This document shows, one piece after another, positions 1-9,922 of a stretch of DNA of 64,000 nt; the first letter of the stretch is position 1, and the number at the start of each line of letters is the position of its first letter. The notes beneath the pieces are model-generated. The model was not told the origin of the DNA. It saw only the letters and a list, made by a program, of their open reading frames with translations, and did no database searches. The stretch covers positions 620,001 through 684,000 of the forward strand of contig NZ_CP024160.1 of the NCBI RefSeq assembly GCF_002736145.1, written 5' to 3'. Source of the stretch: Collinsella aerofaciens. Its GTDB lineage: Bacteria; Actinomycetota; Coriobacteriia; Coriobacteriales; Coriobacteriaceae. The position numbers and the translations under genes are program-made.

Positions 1-547
1 AGTCACTGCCGCCATCAATCACGCCTACAATCTGCACCTCGCCGTTGGACACCTTGATGGTTTTCCCCAGCGCATCCTGTTCGTTGCCGTAAAGCTGATC
101 GGCGCCGCCGCGGCTGATGAGCGCAACGCGCGAGCCTGATTGGGACTCGGCCTGGGAATAGGTGCGCCCCGCAACGAGCTTGCTGGCCCCCACGGCGTCG
201 AGCATGTCGCTATCGACACCCTGTGCCATGACGGTATAGCTTTTATCGCCGGTCTTGTACTCGGTATACGCGCTGTCGACAATGCCGATCTTCTCTATCT
301 GCGGCACCAGTTTTTGAAGCTTCTCGATGTCCGACTCGGTGAGTTCTTGCGACGAATAGATTTGCACCATGCGTGCCGCATTGAGGCCCAGACTGTTGAC
401 CAGGCTGTTTTGGATGCCGCCGATGAGCGAAGTCATGGCGATAACCGAGGCGATGCCGATGACAATGCCCAGGATGGTGAGCAGGCTGCGCCCCTTGTTG
501 GCCTCGAGCGAGTGAAGGGCTTCCTGGATGAGATCGCGGGCGCTCAT
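1..547 (-). CDS. ABC transporter permease, FtsX/MacB type (5' part only)
   Basis: Partial gene; the C-terminal part lies beyond the left edge. The visible ~182 residues begin MSARDLIQEALHSLEANKGR, followed by a membrane segment (SLLTILGIVIGIASVIAMTS, residues ~20-40) and then an extracytoplasmic region, which is the standard N-terminus of the MacB periplasmic core domain plus FtsX family. The ATG (545-547) overlaps the TGA of the upstream ATPase gene as ATGA, so the two are translationally coupled. With the ATPase and the adaptor it forms a three-gene MacAB-like export system. In this family the permease moves peptides, antibiotics or lipoproteins; the substrate cannot be read here. Confidence 0.88.
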   Translation of the reverse strand, partial: MSARDLIQEALHSLEANKGRSLLTILGIVIGIASVIAMTSLIGGIQNSLVNSLGLNAARMVQIYSSQELTESDIEKLQKLVPQIEKIGIVDSAYTEYKTGDKSYTVMAQGVDSDMLDAVGASKLVAGRTYSQAESQSGSRVALISRGGADQLYGNEQDALGKTIKVSNGEVQIVGVIDGGSD

Positions 548-1317
548 GCCACCACTCCTTTCGGCGGGTTGGCGGAGGCGGAAATCATGGGCAGGCTATC
601 TACGGCGCTGCGCAGGGTCCGCGGTGCATGTGGAATATACGCGCCGTCGTGAATGCGGCCGTCGCGGATGGTCACGGCACGGTCGGCCTCGGCGGCGATG
701 CCGGGGTCGTGTGTGATAAGCACGATGGTTTTGCCACGCTCCTGGAGCTTATGGAAGGTCTCCATCACAAGCGCTCCGGTTGCGGAGTCCAGGTTTCCCG
801 TCGGCTCGTCAGCCAAAATGATAGGCGGATCGTTGACGAGGGCACGTGCGATGGCGACACGCTGCATCTGGCCGCCCGAGAGCTCGGATATGCGGTGGTC
901 CCAGTGGTCGACGGGCAGCGTGACGGCCTGCAGCGCGTGCACGGCGCGCATTTCGCGCTGGCTACGGGGTACGTTGGTGTAGGCCAGCGGCAGCATGACG
1001 TTTTCGATAACCGACAGGCGCGGCAGCAGGTTGAAGCTCTGAAAGACAAAGCCAATGCTCAGGGCGCGAACTTCGGTGAGCTCGTCATCGTCAAGCTCGG
1101 CCACGTTGAGCCCTTGCAGGTAGTAGTCGCCCGCCGTCGGCTTATCCAGGCAGCCTAGGATGTTCATGAGCGTTGATTTGCCCGAGCCCGAGGGGCCGGT
1201 AATGGCGACGAACTCGCCGGGATCTACCGCCAGGCTCACGTTGTGCAGGATATGGGCGCAGCCGGCCTCGCTCTCAAAGATGCGGTGCACGTTGCGAATG
1301 TCGATGACGGGACGCAT
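544..1317 (-). CDS. ABC transporter ATP-binding protein, MacB/LolD type
   Basis: A 257-residue ATPase that powers the adjacent FtsX-type permease. All nucleotide-binding motifs are intact: Walker A GPSGSGKST, signature LSGGQMQRVAIARAL, Walker B IILADEPTGNLD and the H-loop region VLITHD. A C-terminal extension of ~30 residues follows the normal end of the domain. The ATG overlaps the stop codon of the adaptor gene by one base (TAATG) and its own stop overlaps the permease start, giving a tight adaptor-ATPase-permease operon. The family assignment is secure; the substrate is not known. Confidence 0.92.
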   Translation of the reverse strand: MRPVIDIRNVHRIFESEAGCAHILHNVSLAVDPGEFVAITGPSGSGKSTLMNILGCLDKPTAGDYYLQGLNVAELDDDELTEVRALSIGFVFQSFNLLPRLSVIENVMLPLAYTNVPRSQREMRAVHALQAVTLPVDHWDHRISELSGGQMQRVAIARALVNDPPIILADEPTGNLDSATGALVMETFHKLQERGKTIVLITHDPGIAAEADRAVTIRDGRIHDGAYIPHAPRTLRSAVDSLPMISASANPPKGVVA

Positions 1318-2753
1318 TACATATCCTCATCGGCAGACATGCTGCCCGAATCCGCGCTGTAGCTGCCGTCAGCCGTTGCGTCCGCTCCGGTGTCCATGAC
1401 GAGGGTGTCACCGTCGCGCAGTTTGGTTATGGGCACGCCGGGGTTGATTTCGTTGCCCTGGTCGTCTCGCTTGACCTGTGTCTTGCCGACTACGGCTTCG
1501 TCATCGTTTTGCGTCACGACGGTCACCTTCACGCGACGGGTTTGCTTGCCATCGTCATCGGTTGCCACGTTGACGTAATAGTGTTCGCCGTCTTCGGTCA
1601 TGAGCGCCATCGTAGGCACCATCACCACGTCGTCGAGCTGCTCGGTCACCACCGAGACCTCGGCCGTCATGCCCGGCTTCAGGCGCGCGTCGGGCGCCTC
1701 GATGAGAATGTCGACGTTAAAGGTCACGCTGCCGCCGCCACCGATGGCGGCGTCGGAGTTTGCCACCGACGCGATAGCCGTGACGGTGCCCTGGCTCACG
1801 ATATCGGGAAACGCGGGATACGTGACGTTGGCGCTCTGCCCAACGGCGATCTTGGCGATGTCCTTTTCGCCCACCTGCACGGTCACCTTCATCTTGGATA
1901 GGTCGGCGATCTGCATGCACTGCTTGCCGCCGCTCGTATCGCTTTCACCCATGATCATGCCGCCTGTTACCGTGGCGCCCACCTTGGCGTTGAGCTCTAC
2001 GATGCTGCCCGAGCTCGGGGCCGTGACCGTACGGCTGGCGGCCTTGGCGTTCGCCTGGTCGAGGTTTGCCTGGGCCGATGCGAGGCTGCGCTGCGCGGCC
2101 GATACGGCGTTCGTGTCCGCTGATGCGGCGGAGATGCCAGCCGCTGCGGAAGCTCCATCGACGTCCGTCGTTGGGGTGGCCTGCGCGGCAGCTGCGGCTT
2201 TCTGCGCGTTGGCGAGGTCTTCCTGAGCGGCTGCAACTGCACGCTGCGCTTCGGCAACGTTGCGATCGAGCTCGTCGTTTTTAATGGTCATGAGCACATC
2301 GCCCTCGTTGACGGATTGGCCTGCCTGCACGTTGATCGAATCGACCGTGCCGTCGACAGAAGGGGAGACCACTGAGGACGAAATGGGTTTGAGCTGGCCT
2401 TTCGCCTCGACCGTTGTGGTAAACGTGCCCTCGGTCACCATGTCGGTCACGGGCCCGTTAGCGCCCTGTGGCTGCGCATTGATAACAAGGGTTGCGACAA
2501 TAGCAATGAGCGCGATGGCGCAAACGACGCCGGCGGCAATGCCGCGGCGAATCAGCTTTTTGCGTCGACGTTCGGCACGTTTTGCCTTGAGCTTGGCATA
2601 TGCCTCTTCATCGGAAATCTCGGCCGTATCGTTCGTGCGTCCGTTCTCCTTGTCGGCATGTACGTCAGTAATCAGAGGAATCGTTTCGGTGGCACCTTCG
2701 GGCGTGTGCTCGGTATCATCCGGGCCCGGGGCGATCGTGGGGACATTCGGCAT
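1317..2753 (-). CDS. Efflux periplasmic-adaptor-like subunit (MacA/HlyD family)
   Basis: Membrane-fusion/adaptor protein of 478 residues for the MacB-like transporter. It starts at MPNVPTIAPG because AAAGGAG stands 7-8 bases before this ATG. A charged cytoplasmic N-terminus (~65 residues, KRAERRRKKLIRR) precedes one membrane segment (GIAAGVVCAIALIAIVATLV). Then come a barrel-sandwich half motif (VDSINVQAGQSVNEGDVLM), an Ala/Gln-rich coiled coil (AEAQRAVAAAQEDLANAQKA) and beta-barrel domains typical of MacA. The last ~30 residues are acidic and low complexity. In a Gram-positive cell such adaptors sit outside the membrane and control the permease. Confidence 0.88.
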   Translation of the reverse strand: MPNVPTIAPGPDDTEHTPEGATETIPLITDVHADKENGRTNDTAEISDEEAYAKLKAKRAERRRKKLIRRGIAAGVVCAIALIAIVATLVINAQPQGANGPVTDMVTEGTFTTTVEAKGQLKPISSSVVSPSVDGTVDSINVQAGQSVNEGDVLMTIKNDELDRNVAEAQRAVAAAQEDLANAQKAAAAAQATPTTDVDGASAAAGISAASADTNAVSAAQRSLASAQANLDQANAKAASRTVTAPSSGSIVELNAKVGATVTGGMIMGESDTSGGKQCMQIADLSKMKVTVQVGEKDIAKIAVGQSANVTYPAFPDIVSQGTVTAIASVANSDAAIGGGGSVTFNVDILIEAPDARLKPGMTAEVSVVTEQLDDVVMVPTMALMTEDGEHYYVNVATDDDGKQTRRVKVTVVTQNDDEAVVGKTQVKRDDQGNEINPGVPITKLRDGDTLVMDTGADATADGSYSADSGSMSADEDM

Positions 2754-2787
2754 AGCGTCTCCTTTATAGAAAGAATCTCGATAATTA

Positions 2788-2817
2788 TATGCGCCCACCG
2801 GCTGGGGCGGGCGCATA
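2788..2817 (-). terminator. Hairpin between the L,D-transpeptidase gene and the efflux operon
   Basis: Nine-base arms TATGCGCCC / GGGCGCATA with a 12-base loop lie ~70 bases after the transpeptidase stop on the minus strand. The following bases are AT-rich rather than a clean T-run, so it may be a weak terminator. It also overlaps the likely promoter area of the efflux operon. Confidence 0.5.
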
Positions 2818-2885
2818 GGACGGTTTCTTTCGGAACTGTTAGATTGGTCGTAGCGGTTCCACGTTGTATGAATGTGCGCGTTGCA

Positions 2886-4601
2886 CTACGAGTGCACGAC
2901 CACGCACAGGCCGACTTTGATGCAGTCGTGAAGTGCCTTGGCGTCGGCCAGGCGCAGGTTGATGCAACCGTGGCTGCCGCACCACTTGTAGGAGTTGGGG
3001 TCGTCAAAGCTCTTGTCGTTTTGCCACGTTGCATCGTGGAAGCCGACCATGTTTCCCTCAAACGGCATCCAATAGCTTACCGGGCTCTCGTATTTGGGCT
3101 TGCCGGTCTCGGGGTCCTTGGCACCGATGAGTTTGCTGGCGCCGTCGTTGCTGTTGATCTGCCAGACGCCCTCGGGCGTGGCGTCCTCGCCCGGCTTTCC
3201 CGAGATAAAGTTGGCCTCCCACACGATATTGCCGCTCTCGTCGTAGTAACGCGCGTGCTGCTCGGACAGATCGACATCGACGTATGCCTTCCAGTCGGGC
3301 TCTCCCTTTGCGGTAAAGGTGTCGGCCTTCTTGGAGTATTTGATCTCGATTTCGCCGGTCTGCTTGTTGTTAATGGCATCCTCGACCTGCTTTGCAAGCG
3401 AGCTGCTGTCGATGGACCAACCAAAGTCGCCGCCTTCGACGGCACACTGCTTGCCATCGGCGCGCGTCCACCAGCGAGTGGAGCCCACGGTATTGAAGCC
3501 GTTGGCGAGCTCGGCTGCCCAGCTGCTGATCTGCGACGTATCGAGCGTGGGGTTTGCGGGATTGGCAAAGCTGATCCACTGTAACACGGAGCTGCCATCA
3601 ACCTTGCCGGCATCCTCGCCGTTGAGCTTGAGGGTCACGTTGACGCCCAGGAAGTTGTTGGCGGCATCGCATGCGGCCTGAATTTGATCATCGGTCAGCG
3701 TTCCATTGAGCGGCTCATAGGCATCGTTGCCGAGCTTGGAAAGATCTACGGTCTCGGTCAGCGAGGCAAGCTCGAGCTCGGCATACTTAATGACATGGTC
3801 GCGGTTGAGTTTTTCGTTGGAGCGCGCCTTCTCGACGGTAAACTTGCCCGCTTGCTCGTCATATGAGCTATTGGCCTCGAACGTGCCCGAACGGCCCTCG
3901 TTAAACTCGTCGATGGCGGCGCCCAGATCCTTCTCAAACTTCTTTTGGTCAAAGGTATCGGAGAGCATGGACAGGTCGACGTCTTGATCAAGATCGACTT
4001 TGTTGGAGGTAGCGGTTGTTTTGGTCTTGCCGCTTAAGGATTCCACAAGGCGGACCGGCCATACAAAGGCTTCGTTGTGGCTGATGATCTCTTTTGCGGC
4101 AGCTTCGCCATCGACGATAGGCTCATCGGACTCGGGCTGATAGGTCCAGCTAAAGTCATCGCCTGTCACGGTGAGCTTATAGTGCTTCCATGCCGAGTTG
4201 ACCTTGGTGGCGGCAGACGAAGCGTTGGAGAACGAGACGTCGACGCCGGCAACGGTGGTGTTGGGGTATGCTAGCTGCGAAAACGCTACGACGCCTACGA
4301 TATAGACAATGACGATAAGACCCAGGACGACAAAGAGCGTCGTCTTTTTGCCCGACTTATTGTTCTCGACGGGTTTGCGTGCGGGGCCGCGATCGCCTCG
4401 AGCGTGCGTGCGGGGCTGCTTGGGCGCATTGCCGTTTGCCTGGCGCTGCTGACGTTGCTGGTTCGGGCGTTGCGAAGTGTTTGTTGCACCACGCTGTTGA
4501 CCGTGGCTCGGCGCGATAGGACGCGGCGACTGAACGCCGCCGGTGTGCCAGCTCGGCTGCTGCGGATCGGGAATCAGTTGAGTTCGATCGTTTTGCGACA
4601 T
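2886..4601 (-). CDS. L,D-transpeptidase (YkuD domain) with peptidoglycan-binding-4-like repeats
   Basis: Cell-wall cross-linking enzyme of 571 residues. Layout: a Gln/Pro/Arg-rich cytoplasmic N-terminus (~90 residues), one membrane anchor (TLFVVLGLIVIVYIVGVVAF), a long extracellular region resembling the putative peptidoglycan-binding domains found before YkuD, and a C-terminal YkuD domain. The catalytic motif is complete: GFHDATW ... SHGCINLRLADA, with nucleophile Cys and the two His of the family. The start chosen is MSQNDRTQL at 4601; AAGGA lies 10 bases upstream, whereas the ATG three codons earlier is only one base from it. These enzymes make 3-3 cross-links or attach proteins to peptidoglycan; the motif does not tell which. 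Confidence 0.92.
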   Translation of the reverse strand: MSQNDRTQLIPDPQQPSWHTGGVQSPRPIAPSHGQQRGATNTSQRPNQQRQQRQANGNAPKQPRTHARGDRGPARKPVENNKSGKKTTLFVVLGLIVIVYIVGVVAFSQLAYPNTTVAGVDVSFSNASSAATKVNSAWKHYKLTVTGDDFSWTYQPESDEPIVDGEAAAKEIISHNEAFVWPVRLVESLSGKTKTTATSNKVDLDQDVDLSMLSDTFDQKKFEKDLGAAIDEFNEGRSGTFEANSSYDEQAGKFTVEKARSNEKLNRDHVIKYAELELASLTETVDLSKLGNDAYEPLNGTLTDDQIQAACDAANNFLGVNVTLKLNGEDAGKVDGSSVLQWISFANPANPTLDTSQISSWAAELANGFNTVGSTRWWTRADGKQCAVEGGDFGWSIDSSSLAKQVEDAINNKQTGEIEIKYSKKADTFTAKGEPDWKAYVDVDLSEQHARYYDESGNIVWEANFISGKPGEDATPEGVWQINSNDGASKLIGAKDPETGKPKYESPVSYWMPFEGNMVGFHDATWQNDKSFDDPNSYKWCGSHGCINLRLADAKALHDCIKVGLCVVVHS

Positions 4602-4658
4602 CGTATGCATATCCTTCGAATTTCGCCTTGTGGCTCATCGTGTTTTTACTGGGCTTGC

Positions 4659-4664
4659 ATTATA
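4659..4664 (-). promoter_or_regulatory. Likely -10 box for the L,D-transpeptidase gene
   Basis: On the minus strand the sequence reads CGCTATAATGC, a perfect TATAAT about 58 bases before the ATG at 4601. No good -35 hexamer is seen 16-18 bases upstream, so this may be an activated promoter. Confidence 0.5.
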
Positions 4665-4710
4665 GCGATAACCCAGTTGTTTGTGGTATGGAAACGGTGG
4701 CATTCAAAAG

Positions 4711-4732
4711 AGGTGGGACATTTGTCCCACCT
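4711..4732 (-). terminator. Hairpin after the serine dehydratase gene
   Basis: Ten-base arms AGGTGGGACA / TGTCCCACCT with a two-base loop, followed on the minus strand by CTTTTG. It lies 19 bases past the sdaA stop and fits a terminator. The GGGACA/TGTCCC arms resemble the tips of the long inverted repeats at 8064 and 9789. Confidence 0.55.
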
Positions 4733-4750
4733 TTGAGTCGTCCTTTGTCG

Positions 4751-6358
4751 TTATCCGCACACACCGCATTTTGCACAGGCCGAAAGCGCGGCCGGAGCCT
4801 GCGCTATGCCGCCCTTTGCCGTCTCGCGCAGCGTGGCCGGCAACGCGTGGCCCACCGAGAGCATGACATGTGCCATCTGGTCAAACGGCACCAAGCTCTT
4901 AATACCTGCGAGGGCGAGTTGTGCCGAACTAAAGGCCGCTGCCACGCCGATGGCGTTGCGGTTTTGGCAGGGCACCTCCACGAGGCCACCGACGGGGTCA
5001 CAAACGAGGCCCAGCAGGTTACTCAGCGCGATGGAACTGGCGTCGAGCGCCTGCTCGGGCGTGCCGCCGAGCATCTGCACCAGCGCGGCGGCTGCCATGG
5101 CGGCGGCGCTTCCCACCTCGGCCTGGCAGCCGCCCTCGGCGCCGGCGACGCAGGCGCTCGTGGTGAGATTGAGGCCGATGGCGGCTGCGCAGTAGAGCGC
5201 GTCCATGACCTGCTCGTCGTCGAGCTGCAGGCGATCGGCGAGCGCCAGCACACAGCCGGGCACAACACCCGCGGAGCCTGCCGTCGGTGCTGCTACGATT
5301 ACTCCCATCGTGGCGGAACGCTCGAGCACGGCCATGGCGCGGGCAACGGCGTCGGTTTGAACGGTGCCCATCAAGTTGGAGCTAAGGTCGTTGCTGCCGG
5401 TGGCATCGACAAGCTTAGCCTCGCCGCCGATGAGGCCGCCGAGCGAGCGCTGCGGGTTGACGATGGGGGTCGTGGTCTCCTCCCGCATGACGTCGAGCAC
5501 GCGGCGCATGGCGGCGACGGCGTGGGTCTCGCCAGTCAGACGCGCCTCCCGAACGGCCATGACGGCGCCGATATTCAGGCCGAGCTCGGCGCACGCATCG
5601 AGCAGCTGCTCGCCGTCGTCGAAGATTTCCTTTGCCGAGACGCCGGGGGAGAGCGACGAGGCAGAACCGGGGAGCTCGATAAAGGTCGCGTAATCAACAT
5701 TGTCGAGCTTACGTAGCATGGGGATAACGGTGTCGTCGGGCGCGCCGTCGGTCTCAAAGACGGAGTAGGCCTGGCCGCCCACTTCGGTGCGGTAGGTGCG
5801 GCAGAAGGCGATGTTCACGTGCGCGTAGGCGAGCAGGTTGGTGAGTGCGGCAAGCACGCCGGGGACGTCGTAGTGCGCCACGAAGAGCGTGGAGTACATA
5901 CCCGAGATGTCGACGCCGACGCCGTTAATGCGGCTGATGCGCATCTTGCCGCCGCCCAGGCTCTCACCGCGGACCTGTGCCGTGGCGCCCGTGTCGTCGA
6001 CCATGTCGATGTCGACGGTATTGGGGTGGATGGAGGCGTCGTCGCCCTTGATGTCAAAGTGATATTCGAGGCCCTGCTCGTGCGCGAGGTCGAAGGCCTG
6101 TTTGATGTTCTCGTCATCGGTGTCGAGGCCCAGAATGCCCGCGACGAGCGCACGGTCGGTGCCGTGGCCGCGGTAGGTGTGGGCGAAGGAGTTCCACAGG
6201 CCAAAGGTGACTTTGGTGATGCGGCCTTCCAGCAGGCTGGCGGCAACTTGGGCGCAGCGCAGGGCGCCGGCGGTGTGCGATGAGCTGGGGCCTACCATGA
6301 CGGGGCCCAAGATCTCGAATGCCGAGGTCGTAGCTAGTGTTTGCGGCTTGCCTGCCAT
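4751..6358 (-). CDS. sdaA: L-serine dehydratase (L-serine ammonia-lyase), single-chain iron-sulfur type
   Basis: Converts L-serine to pyruvate and ammonia. The 535-residue chain carries the beta-type domain (GPVMVGPSSSHTAGALRC near residues 17-35, then an ACT-like segment around 200-290) followed by the alpha domain (PTAGSAGVVPG; cysteines in CVAGAEGGCQAEVGS). The chain ends in the Cys-rich tail ACAKCGVCG, the C-terminal tail that folds back to the 4Fe-4S active site in this family. The start MAGKPQTL is chosen because AAAGGAG stands 6 bases upstream; the longer open frame has no such site. Many anaerobes split this enzyme into two genes; here it is fused. Confidence 0.93.
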   Translation of the reverse strand: MAGKPQTLATTSAFEILGPVMVGPSSSHTAGALRCAQVAASLLEGRITKVTFGLWNSFAHTYRGHGTDRALVAGILGLDTDDENIKQAFDLAHEQGLEYHFDIKGDDASIHPNTVDIDMVDDTGATAQVRGESLGGGKMRISRINGVGVDISGMYSTLFVAHYDVPGVLAALTNLLAYAHVNIAFCRTYRTEVGGQAYSVFETDGAPDDTVIPMLRKLDNVDYATFIELPGSASSLSPGVSAKEIFDDGEQLLDACAELGLNIGAVMAVREARLTGETHAVAAMRRVLDVMREETTTPIVNPQRSLGGLIGGEAKLVDATGSNDLSSNLMGTVQTDAVARAMAVLERSATMGVIVAAPTAGSAGVVPGCVLALADRLQLDDEQVMDALYCAAAIGLNLTTSACVAGAEGGCQAEVGSAAAMAAAALVQMLGGTPEQALDASSIALSNLLGLVCDPVGGLVEVPCQNRNAIGVAAAFSSAQLALAGIKSLVPFDQMAHVMLSVGHALPATLRETAKGGIAQAPAALSACAKCGVCG

Positions 6359-6383
6359 GGCTGCTCCTTTAATCCATCCCGTC

Positions 6384-6504
6384 GTCCCGAGGTGCGGGGC
6401 ATAAGGTCGCCTGCTCGGACAGTCCTGCTCGCACGGAGAGCACATTAAGTGCTCTCCGGCTCGTGCGGAACTCGCGATCGACCTTATGCCCCGCCCCTCG
6501 GGAC
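6384..6504. repeat. Nested long inverted repeat, copy 1 (26-bp arms around a 54-nt conserved core)
   Basis: Left arm 6384-6409 and right arm 6479-6504 are inverted copies over 26 bp with one mismatch (arm sequence GTCCCGAGG-N-GCGGGGCATAAGGTCG, quoted in parts). Inside sits a 54-nt core (6419-6472) with its own hairpin GAGAGCAC-ATTAA-GTGCTCTC. The same core recurs at 12981-13034 with two differences that form a compensating pair (G-C here, A-T there). The arms are unrelated to those of copy 2. It fills the space between sdaA and metK. Function unknown. Confidence 0.9.
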
Positions 6505-6600
6505 TAAGGATACATGGTTGGAGTGCCCGTGCTGCAAAATTCATTAGCTAGTGACGCAGCGTAGGCTCATATCGAAACATCTTCACTACCGGATTAATAA

Positions 6601-6634
6601 AAAAGAAGTACCGCTTGGGGGCGGTACTTCTTTT
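6601..6634 (-). terminator. Terminator of metK
   Basis: Perfect 14-base arms AAAAGAAGTACCGC / GCGGTACTTCTTTT with a 6-base loop, followed on the minus strand by TTTTTTATTAAT. It stands 38 bases after the metK stop: a strong intrinsic terminator. Confidence 0.9.
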
Positions 6635-6671
6635 GAAAGCGTGTGCGTGTTGTGACCTTGGTGGTTTCCAA

Positions 6672-7952
<1,281 letters not shown>

Positions 7953-8063
7953 GGTTGTCCTTTCAAAAACGTGTCCCGGCGACCGTTACCATTCCGCCGG
8001 GCTCTCTATGCAAGGGCACATCATAGCGCGTAAATCAAACATTCACACCCTTTTCGCACCTAC

Positions 8064-8149
8064 TCATTGGGGACAGACTTAAATGAGTAGCCTTGCCTAA
8101 GTGCCGATAGGTTGCCCAAAGACTGGTCATTTAAGTCTGTCCCCAATGA
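8064..8149. repeat. Long inverted repeat between metK and gltX
   Basis: Arms 8064-8086 and 8127-8149 are perfect inverted copies of 23 bp (TCATTGGGGACAGACTTAAA plus TGA), with a 40-base spacer. It sits in the divergent metK/gltX intergenic region upstream of the gltX promoter. The GGGGACAGAC motif resembles REP-type palindromes linked to Y1 (RAYT) transposases in other bacteria; that link is from memory of such repeats, not shown here. Confidence 0.88.
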
Positions 8150-8164
8150 ATGGGTCGGTGCCCT

Positions 8165-8195
8165 TTGTGCGGAGGTTGCTTTGTTGCTTTATACT
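8165..8195 (+). promoter_or_regulatory. Candidate gltX promoter
   Basis: TTGTGC (8165-8170) and TATACT (8190-8195) with a 19-base spacer, 40 bases before the gltX ATG. The -10 is good and the spacing is slightly long. Confidence 0.5.
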
Positions 8196-8235
8196 GGTGC
8201 GGTTAGACATCCATCCTGCAATCGAGGAGATTTCC

Positions 8236-9711
8236 ATGGCATCAGACGTTCGCGTCCGCTTTGCACCCTCACCGACGGGCAAGCTGCACATCGGCGGCGC
8301 CCGCACCGCTATCTATAACTGGGCTTTCGCCCGCGCAAACGGTGGCACGTTCATTCTGCGCATCGACGACACCGATCCCACTCGTTCCACCGACGAGAAC
8401 ACGCAGATCATTCTGCGCGCCATGCGCTGGCTGGGCCTGGACTGGGACGAGGGTCCCGAGGTGGGCGGCGACTATGGTCCCTATGCCCAGACCGAGCGCC
8501 TGGACCTGTACAAGCAGGCCGCCCAGAAGCTCTGGGACGAGGGCAAGGCCTATCCCTGCTTCTGCACCAAGGAGCAGCTCGAGGCTGATCGCAAGGCCGC
8601 GCAGGAGCGCAAGGACCCCTTCCAGGGCTATCAGCGCCGCTGCCGCGATCTTGATCCCGAGGAGGCACGCCGCCGCATCGAGGCCGGCGAGCCCTACGTC
8701 CTGCGCATCAAGGTGCCCGAGGACCGCGGCGACGTCGTCATCCACGACGCCGTCCACGGCGAGGTGACCTTCGACGCCAAGGAACTCGACGACTTCGTCA
8801 TCTTCCGCTCCGATGGCACGCCCACGTACAACTTCGCGACCGTCGTCGACGATGCCATGATGAAGATCACCCATGTCATCCGCGGCGATGATCACCTGTC
8901 CAACACCCCGCGTCAGGTCATGGTCTACGAGGCCCTCGGCGCGCCCGTGCCCACGTTCGCCCACATCTCCATGATTCTGGGCGCCGACGGCAAGAAGCTC
9001 TCCAAGCGCCATGGCGCCACCTCGGTGGAGGAGTACCGCGACGCCGGTTACCTGTCCGATGCCTTTGTCAACTATCTGGCGCTGCTCGGCTGGTCGCTCG
9101 ACGGCGAGACCACGATCATCCCGCGCGATGTCCTGGCCAGCAAGTTCTCGCTTGATCGCATCTCCAAGAATCCCGCGACTTTCGACCCCAAAAAGCTCGA
9201 CTGGGTCAATGCCGAGTACATCAATGGCATGTCCGATGCTCAGTTTGCCGACGAGATCATGGTCCCCGAGCTGCACGAGGCGGGTCTCATCGAGGGTAAC
9301 GTCGAGTACGGCGAGGACTGGATCGACGCGCTTGCCGCCATCGTCAAGCCGCGCACCAAGATGCCGGCCGACGCCGTGACCGTTGCCGCCCCCATCTTCG
9401 CTACGGCCGAGACGCTCGAGTATGACGAGAAGTCCGTCAACAAGGGCCTGGCCAAGGAGGGCATGGGTGCCATTCTGGACGCCGCCAAGGCTGCTCTCGA
9501 GGGCGTGGACGAGTGGACTGCCGAGGCCATCGACGCCGCGCTTGAACCGCTGCCCGAGCAGATGGACCTTAAGAAGCGCGTGGTGTTCCAGGCCGTGCGC
9601 GTTGCCGTCTGCGGCAACATGGTGAGCCCTCCGCTGGGCGAGACCATGGCGCTCGTCGGCCGCGACGACTGCCTGGCGCGCATCGACCGCGCCCGCACGA
9701 TGGCGCTGTAG
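8236..9711 (+). CDS. gltX: Glutamate--tRNA ligase
   Basis: Charges tRNA(Glu) with glutamate. 491 residues, class I synthetase. The HIGH-type signature is FAPSPTGKLHIGGARTA near residue 10, and the KMSKS-type loop is GADGKKLSKRHG around residue 250. The C-terminal anticodon-binding domain is present. The start at 8236 (MASDVRVRFAPSP) is chosen from GAGGAG about 7 bases upstream and because the family signature begins just after it; 45 further codons upstream are open but run into the palindrome and promoter. Followed by a clear terminator. Confidence 0.97.
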   Translation: MASDVRVRFAPSPTGKLHIGGARTAIYNWAFARANGGTFILRIDDTDPTRSTDENTQIILRAMRWLGLDWDEGPEVGGDYGPYAQTERLDLYKQAAQKLWDEGKAYPCFCTKEQLEADRKAAQERKDPFQGYQRRCRDLDPEEARRRIEAGEPYVLRIKVPEDRGDVVIHDAVHGEVTFDAKELDDFVIFRSDGTPTYNFATVVDDAMMKITHVIRGDDHLSNTPRQVMVYEALGAPVPTFAHISMILGADGKKLSKRHGATSVEEYRDAGYLSDAFVNYLALLGWSLDGETTIIPRDVLASKFSLDRISKNPATFDPKKLDWVNAEYINGMSDAQFADEIMVPELHEAGLIEGNVEYGEDWIDALAAIVKPRTKMPADAVTVAAPIFATAETLEYDEKSVNKGLAKEGMGAILDAAKAALEGVDEWTAEAIDAALEPLPEQMDLKKRVVFQAVRVAVCGNMVSPPLGETMALVGRDDCLARIDRARTMAL

Positions 9712-9734
9712 CAGCTGCGTATACGCATGTATCC

Positions 9735-9761
9735 GAGCCCCGTTCCCTCCGAGCGGGGCTC
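9735..9761 (+). terminator. Terminator of gltX
   Basis: Arms GAGCCCCG / CGGGGCTC with an 11-base loop, then TTGTTTCTG. It stands 24 bases after the gltX stop. Confidence 0.8.
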
Positions 9762-9788
9762 TTGTTTCTGTACCGATGAGCGTGTTGC

Positions 9789-9890
9789 TGGGACAAAATA
9801 ATCAGTAGTGTTTGTCCCATGTTCGAGCGACGCAACAAGCTCGACACTCGTATCGGCCATGGGACAAACACTACTGATTATTTTGTCCCA
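9789..9890. repeat. Long inverted repeat between gltX and priA
   Basis: Arms 9789-9821 and 9858-9890 are perfect inverted copies over 33 bp, starting TGGGACAAAATAATCAG and ending TTTGTCCCATG. The 36-base spacer contains a small GAGC...GCTC hairpin. Each arm itself begins GGGAC and ends GTCCC. It occupies nearly all of the gap between the gltX terminator and the priA ribosome binding site. Function unknown. Confidence 0.9.
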
Positions 9891-9922
9891 CCCCTTTCAG
9901 GTCCGTTCGTTAGAGGTGGTGT

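Noticed and set aside
7953-8060. SAM riboswitch before metK
   Set aside because: The ~100-base leader lacks the conserved helices of SAM-I/SAM-II/SAM-IV types and shows no terminator.
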